Source of the DNA: a virus
Strand: one strand, 5' to 3'
IMG/VR virus record: IMGVR_UViG_3300045135_002287
Location: 1 to 30,927 of that record
Length of the DNA: 30,927 nucleotides
Each line of letters starts with the position of its first letter. Position 1 is the stretch's first letter. Of this stretch, positions 24,701 to 30,700 are shown in pieces. A program made the position numbers and the translations under genes. Below the pieces are notes generated by a model that was not told the DNA's origin, ran no database searches, and was given only the letters and a program-made list of their open reading frames with translations.

Positions 24701-27700
24701 GCAGTGCAAAAGACGAAGCATCATAAATATACACCGCCCCTGTATCTGCTCCCCCTAACTCATTAATTTCTTCAGGGGCGCCTATAGCTAAGTAAGTCTG
24801 ATCAGTAGAAGTAGAGTACCCAAAAAAGTCGCTTGAAGGAGTGCCTGTAGCATTTGGGTTATCTAATACTAACTCCAGGTTACCGGGTCGTATCTGTACT
24901 GCTTCTATATTTCCGGCTGGAGTTATAGCTACAGGAGTTCCTGCTGATATACTTTCTATAGCTAGAAACTTTCTAGTGTCTCCAGTTAGTCCATCTGAAG
25001 ATATCCACTTATTTACTGAAGAGTCCCAAGAAAGCAAATCGCCTTCAGAGGGAGGAAACCCTGCAATATCTACGTCTACTAAATCATCTAAAGACGAAGC
25101 ACCCCCACCTGCAGAAGATGAGTTTATCCACTTAAATCCATCCCAAAGTAAACCTTGACCAACAGTTAAAGTTCCAGAATCTATATTAACATCTTGTAGT
25201 TCTGAAATACTTGCGCTTGATACAGAAACATCTCCAGGAATAAACTTCTCATTTATAAAATCCCATACAAGAGACTGTCCTGCCATTGGAGGTATTGTAG
25301 TTATGTCAACATCGTTTAAGTCATCTATACTATTAATGCTAATTGCACGAATATCTGTAGGTAACCATGTTTGGGTAATTTCATTATACGCAAGTACTTG
25401 AGCAGAAAGCGCAGGAGTAGATAAATCTACATTAGATAAATCCTCCATGGAAAAAACATAAGAAACTGTAGTAGGCTCCCAACGGCTTTCTGTTTCATTC
25501 CAAGAAAGAACCTGCCCTGGTAAAATTGGCGTTTCTAACTCGGTATCTATAAATACATCATTTAAAGACTCTAAAGTTACTCGACCTACTTCTGTACTTG
25601 CAACACCTGTCCAGTAACCCTGACTTTCTACATAAATAAGTAAGCTATTATTTGCAGGCGTTAAGGTTGGGTTTATATCTATAAGATCTGTAAGCTGAAG
25701 AGTTCCAGGACGTATAAATTCTATATTTGTCCAGTTTGCTCCATTCCATCCTATAGCTTGCCCTTCTGCTACAGTCTGCGTGTAGGCTACGTCTATTAAA
25801 TCTCTTAAATAGGTAACATTACTATAGCCTATAGTTTTAGGCTCCCACAAGCCTAGTGTAGCATTCCACACTAGACCCTGATTATTTTTTGGAGGAGTCG
25901 ATCTAGTATCTACGTCAGTAAGATCTGTAATTTGTGTTATTTCAGCCTCTGATGAGATAGCTCCAACTATGTAAAGATCGGTATCTGATAATGCTTTTCC
26001 TATAATACCGTAGTCAGTATAGGTAGTAGTTAAACTCCCATCCTGAGTTAAGTAATACAGCTCATTTTGTATAAGATTAGCTTGATTAGTACTTATACTG
26101 CCTGTTAATAATACTTCTACTACTTCTCCTGTAGATACAGAGCTATTAGCTATGCCTAACCAATCGTTTGCATTTGTAAGTATCTCAGAAGAAGAGTCAA
26201 ATAAATATGCCTTTCCTACTTGAGAAATAGCGGAAGGAGAATTCAGCAGAGGAGCTGCTGACATAAAATAACTAGCTGAAAGCGATACTTTATTTCCAAA
26301 CCCTACATTTGACGTATTAGAAGGATTCTGTATAAATAGTTTTAAGGTACCAAAATTAGGATCAAATAAATAAACAGTACCGGTATCAGAAGCTCCATCA
26401 GCGACATCCTCGCCGGGCGCACCAACAGCAAGCCTTTCTTCCGTTAAACTTAACGAGTAACCAAAATTATCATAGCTTTCAGTTCCAGCAATGGTAGGAT
26501 TTAAAATAGTTCTTAGTAGTCCTCCATCACTAATATCATAGATGTATACTATGCCTGAGCCTAGTCGAGAGCCTCCTGCAGGAGCAGCTATGCTTTCGTT
26601 ATAAGCACCTACAGCGAGTTTTGTAGCGGACAACGCAACAGAGAATCCAAAGTAGTCTTGGTTTGGAACTCCCGCTGCTGTGTGAGAATTTGGATTTTCT
26701 AGGCTGTATAATAATGAACCATTAATAGGTGCGTAAATATATACCTTTCCAGAATTGCCGTTATAGAATGGAGAAGAAATTACTAAGTACTGAGAGGCTT
26801 CGCTTAAAGAAAAAGAAGATCCAAACTGATGGAAGTCTTGAGGCTCTGGGTTTACTATTTTTCGTAGTAAACTTCCAGAGGAAGCTTCAAAAATATAAAC
26901 TACACCAGCAGCTTGTTTTATACTACCTTGTGAATCAATTACATCTTCTTTTGGCGCAGCTACTATCAAATAGGTATTATTTAATACAATATTCTTTCCA
27001 AACTCATCTCCTTCTGAAGTCCCTGAATCGTTTGGATTTTGAATAGTATATAAAAGATTTCCGCTTGTATTATCGTATACATATACTACACCAGATGAAG
27101 TATAAGTTACTTCTTGACCAACAGGGCCTACTGTTTTAGTTTCTGTATAGGCGCCTACAGCAGAATATAACGAAGAAACGGCGCAAGAATATCCGAAGTA
27201 GTCAGTATCGCTATCACCATCTATATTTGGATTAATAAATGTATGAACAGGATTTACCAAATCAGCAGGAGTATATAAGTAAGCAGCTCCCTGGAATCCC
27301 GTACTGGAAGGGCTACCTATAATTATGTAGGACTCATCTTCTGAAATATCAAAAGATTTACCAAACTGTAAGTTAGCATCTTGTAATGGAGAATCTATTG
27401 AACTTAACAGTGCCGAAGTTGAAATACTAGCAGAGACAGGCGATACAGTAGAATCAGGATTAAAAGCTACTATATTGCCTGCTGTTATGTTTTCAGCAGC
27501 TATAAATGTTGTTGCCCCTTGTCTATCTTTTGGAGACCAGACTCCTAGTGTATTATCCCACTGAAGTACCTGTCCAGGAAGAGGTGCATTTGTAGTAACA
27601 TCTACGTCGCTTAATACATCTATCCCAATATTTATTACAGCGCCTTCTACATTTGTTGCTATCCACTTTCCGCTGTTTTCATCCCAAGATAGAAAATCTC

Positions 27701-30700
27701 CGTCTGATTTAGTTGTAAAATCAGTATCTAAAAGACCTTCTAAAATATTTGTTCTATATTCAGGTCTCCAGCCACCCGATCTCCAAACTAAAGAATATCC
27801 CTCTCCTCTATAAAGTGGAGACTCTGGATCACTTGTGTTAAACTCTACTACATCAAATAAATCTTCTATATATTGAACAGGTCTGCTAGAAGTCCATTGA
27901 GAGCCATTAAATGTCAGTACTTCACCGGCCTCTGTGCTGTTATAGAAAACATTGGTTAAATCGGTTAACGAAATTGAAGGCGTGCCATTTCTCCAGCCTC
28001 CAGAACCATATACCAAAGATTGTCCTGTTTGTAGGCTACTACCATAGAAAACATCATCTAACTCGTCGAGACTTTTTCTATAGGGCTGGGGCTTCCATGT
28101 CTCAGAGGCTACATCCCAAGCAAGCGTTTTGCCTTCTAAATTTGATCCTACAGCATAATCAAAGTCTACTAAATTATAGTTGTATACTTGCAAAGGACCA
28201 GACTCCCATAAAGAAGTCTCTTCGTTCCAGAAAATACCGTCATTGGTAGAAGGATTGAGAGCGTCTACATCTCCCAAACCATCTAATAGATCTGGAATTT
28301 GCAAATCCCTTGCAATCCACTTTTGAGAGGCAAAGTCCCACGTTATTAATTGACCTTCTCTTAAAAGGCTTTTTGTAATATCAACGTCTTTCAGTGATGT
28401 AAAAGCAATATCTACATTTGCAGTACTTTCTATCTCTGCTCTTACAAATAGTATATCTCCAGCGAACAAGGTTACTTGACTGCTAATGCTTATAGTTTTT
28501 CTGTCTTGACTTATGTCCGTAATTACTGGAGGAATCTCTAAACCAGTATTTAATATAAAATTGCCTACAGCTACTTCATTATCTGCAGCGGATAATAAAG
28601 GAATAGTAAATGAATTAACTATATCGTAGTCTACTATCAAGAACCCTGAGTTACTTACTTGGGTTACTGTACCAAAAGTTAATTTTTGACCTGCAACAAC
28701 TGTTATTGTTCTATCAAGTGTAATAGTTAGTCTATCACTGGATAAACCACTAACCACGGGCTCAGGAAACAGGCCTGTACCTAAAAGTGCTAATCCAGGA
28801 ACAACTTCTTCTAGAGCGGGCTCTGTAATCTGAATAATAGTGCTAGTAGCATCGAAAGCAACTATATGAATTTCTGCTGGAGGAGCTACCTCCTCTTCCA
28901 CTATCTGCGCAAATCCTAGTTGATCGCCGGTACTTACGGTAACTGGGTCACTTACAGTAATACTTAATCTATTAGTAGAAATAAAAGTTACTTCAGGGTC
29001 AGTCGCATTACCTGTGTTTTGCAATAAATATCCCAAGTCGACTGCAGGATCTATTGGAGTAGTAAATGTAATAACTGTTCCAGCAAGTACATCTGAAGCT
29101 ACAACATGCAGCTCTTCAGTCCCCCCTACTTCAGGGCTTTCTACTGCTTCTGCAAAGTCTAAAACGTCGCCTGCAGTTACTGCTACTGCTCTATTTACAG
29201 TAATAAGATCTCTATCTAAGTTAATGCTGGTTATTTGTATGTCTTCTGCACTACCAGTATTTAAAACTAAGTCTCCGATAGAAATAGCTGCATCCAGAGG
29301 ATCTACAAAATAAATAAAAGTTCCAGAAGTAGTAAACTCGACAGTACCAGGAGAAACGGGTACTCCTGGAGAAGATTCTACAGGCGTTTCCGTTATTTCC
29401 ACAAAGGATAGTTGTGTGCCTGGAGCTACGGAATCTTCAGCTAATTCCGCATTAATAACAATAGTTTTTCTGTCAAGAGATATTGCTTCTACTTTTACAA
29501 GAGTACTAACGCCTAAATTTAATACATAAAGACCTACTACCACTTCCGCTTTTAAAGGAGTAGTAAAGGTTACAGTTGAGCCTATTGCGCTTTCAACAAT
29601 ATTTATCTCTTCGGGCTCTGGTAGAGGCACTACTGTATTTTTTGCAAACTTAACTTGGAATCCTGCAGGAATACTTACTGGCTCCGAGATAACTATTGTA
29701 GTTCTTGAAAGGTCAATAGTATCAATAGTCGGATATGGAGTTATACCTAAGTTAATTAAAAAAGTGTCGGTAATAACAGCAGCATCTAAAGGCTGTGTAA
29801 AAGTAATAGTATTTGAGTTAAATACTTCAGCAGCTACAATATTTTCTTCTGGTGGTTCCTCTACTGGATCAATAAGTACAGGTGTTGCAGCTACTACAGG
29901 ATCTCCTGCAGTTACATCTACAGGGGCGCTTAAGCCGATGTTAAGTCTTGTGCCATCAATTGCTATAATTGAAGGAGGAACTGCCTCTCCTATTATATAA
30001 AGAGAGTCACCAATTTTAACGGTTTCTGGAGCAGGGCTTTCAAGAGTGACTAAAGTGGTGTTAATCGCAGTTGTAGCAATTACCATTTCACCCGTAGGTA
30101 AGGGTGTAGTAGTCTCTCCGCCAGTAGTATCTTGTTCAAGTACTACTTTTTTCGGAATCCAGTTAGATCCGTTCCATACTAAAGCATAGTTTTGTTGTGG
30201 TGCAATAGTCTGAGTATCTACGTCAGAAAGCTGATTGATTCCACCAGAAATACTAACATTTCCGGGAACCCATTGATTTAGTGAAGCATTCCATTTTAAT
30301 ACTTGATTTGGAGCTGGAGGGCTAGTAGATACGTCTATTAAATCTTTTGTTCTTGATACATCACTGCTGCCTACTTTTTGAGCTCCCCAGAAATCTCCTT
30401 TCCATACTAAAGCATAACCAGGAACTTTTGGGTATAGGCTAAAATCTACATCGAACAATTGTCCAAGAGATGTTGAAATAGTAACAGGTTTTGCTTCCCA
30501 CTTGTTTAAGTAGGAGTTGTAGCTCAGTACATTATTTTGTTGAGGAGTATTTGGTATATAAGTATCTGTTAGGTTTTCTACGCTAAACTCCACCGGAGTG
30601 TATACATTATTTGTGGAGTTCCATATAAGTACATCATTTGCAGTAGGGGACGTAACACTGTCTACGTCTGATAGATTTTTAATTGTTCCGCTTACAGAAA

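Noticed and set aside
24841-25158. Plus-strand open frames of about 100 residues opposite the giant gene (also 26729-27046, 27911-28249, 29014-29313)
   Set aside because: They lie fully inside the giant gene, have repetitive antisense composition and no ribosome sites or promoters.
19918-27410. Eukaryotic integrin-type origin of the FG-GAP propellers
   Set aside because: FG-GAP repeats of this short form occur widely in bacterial surface proteins; the full integrin calcium loop is missing and the flanking domains are phage-type.
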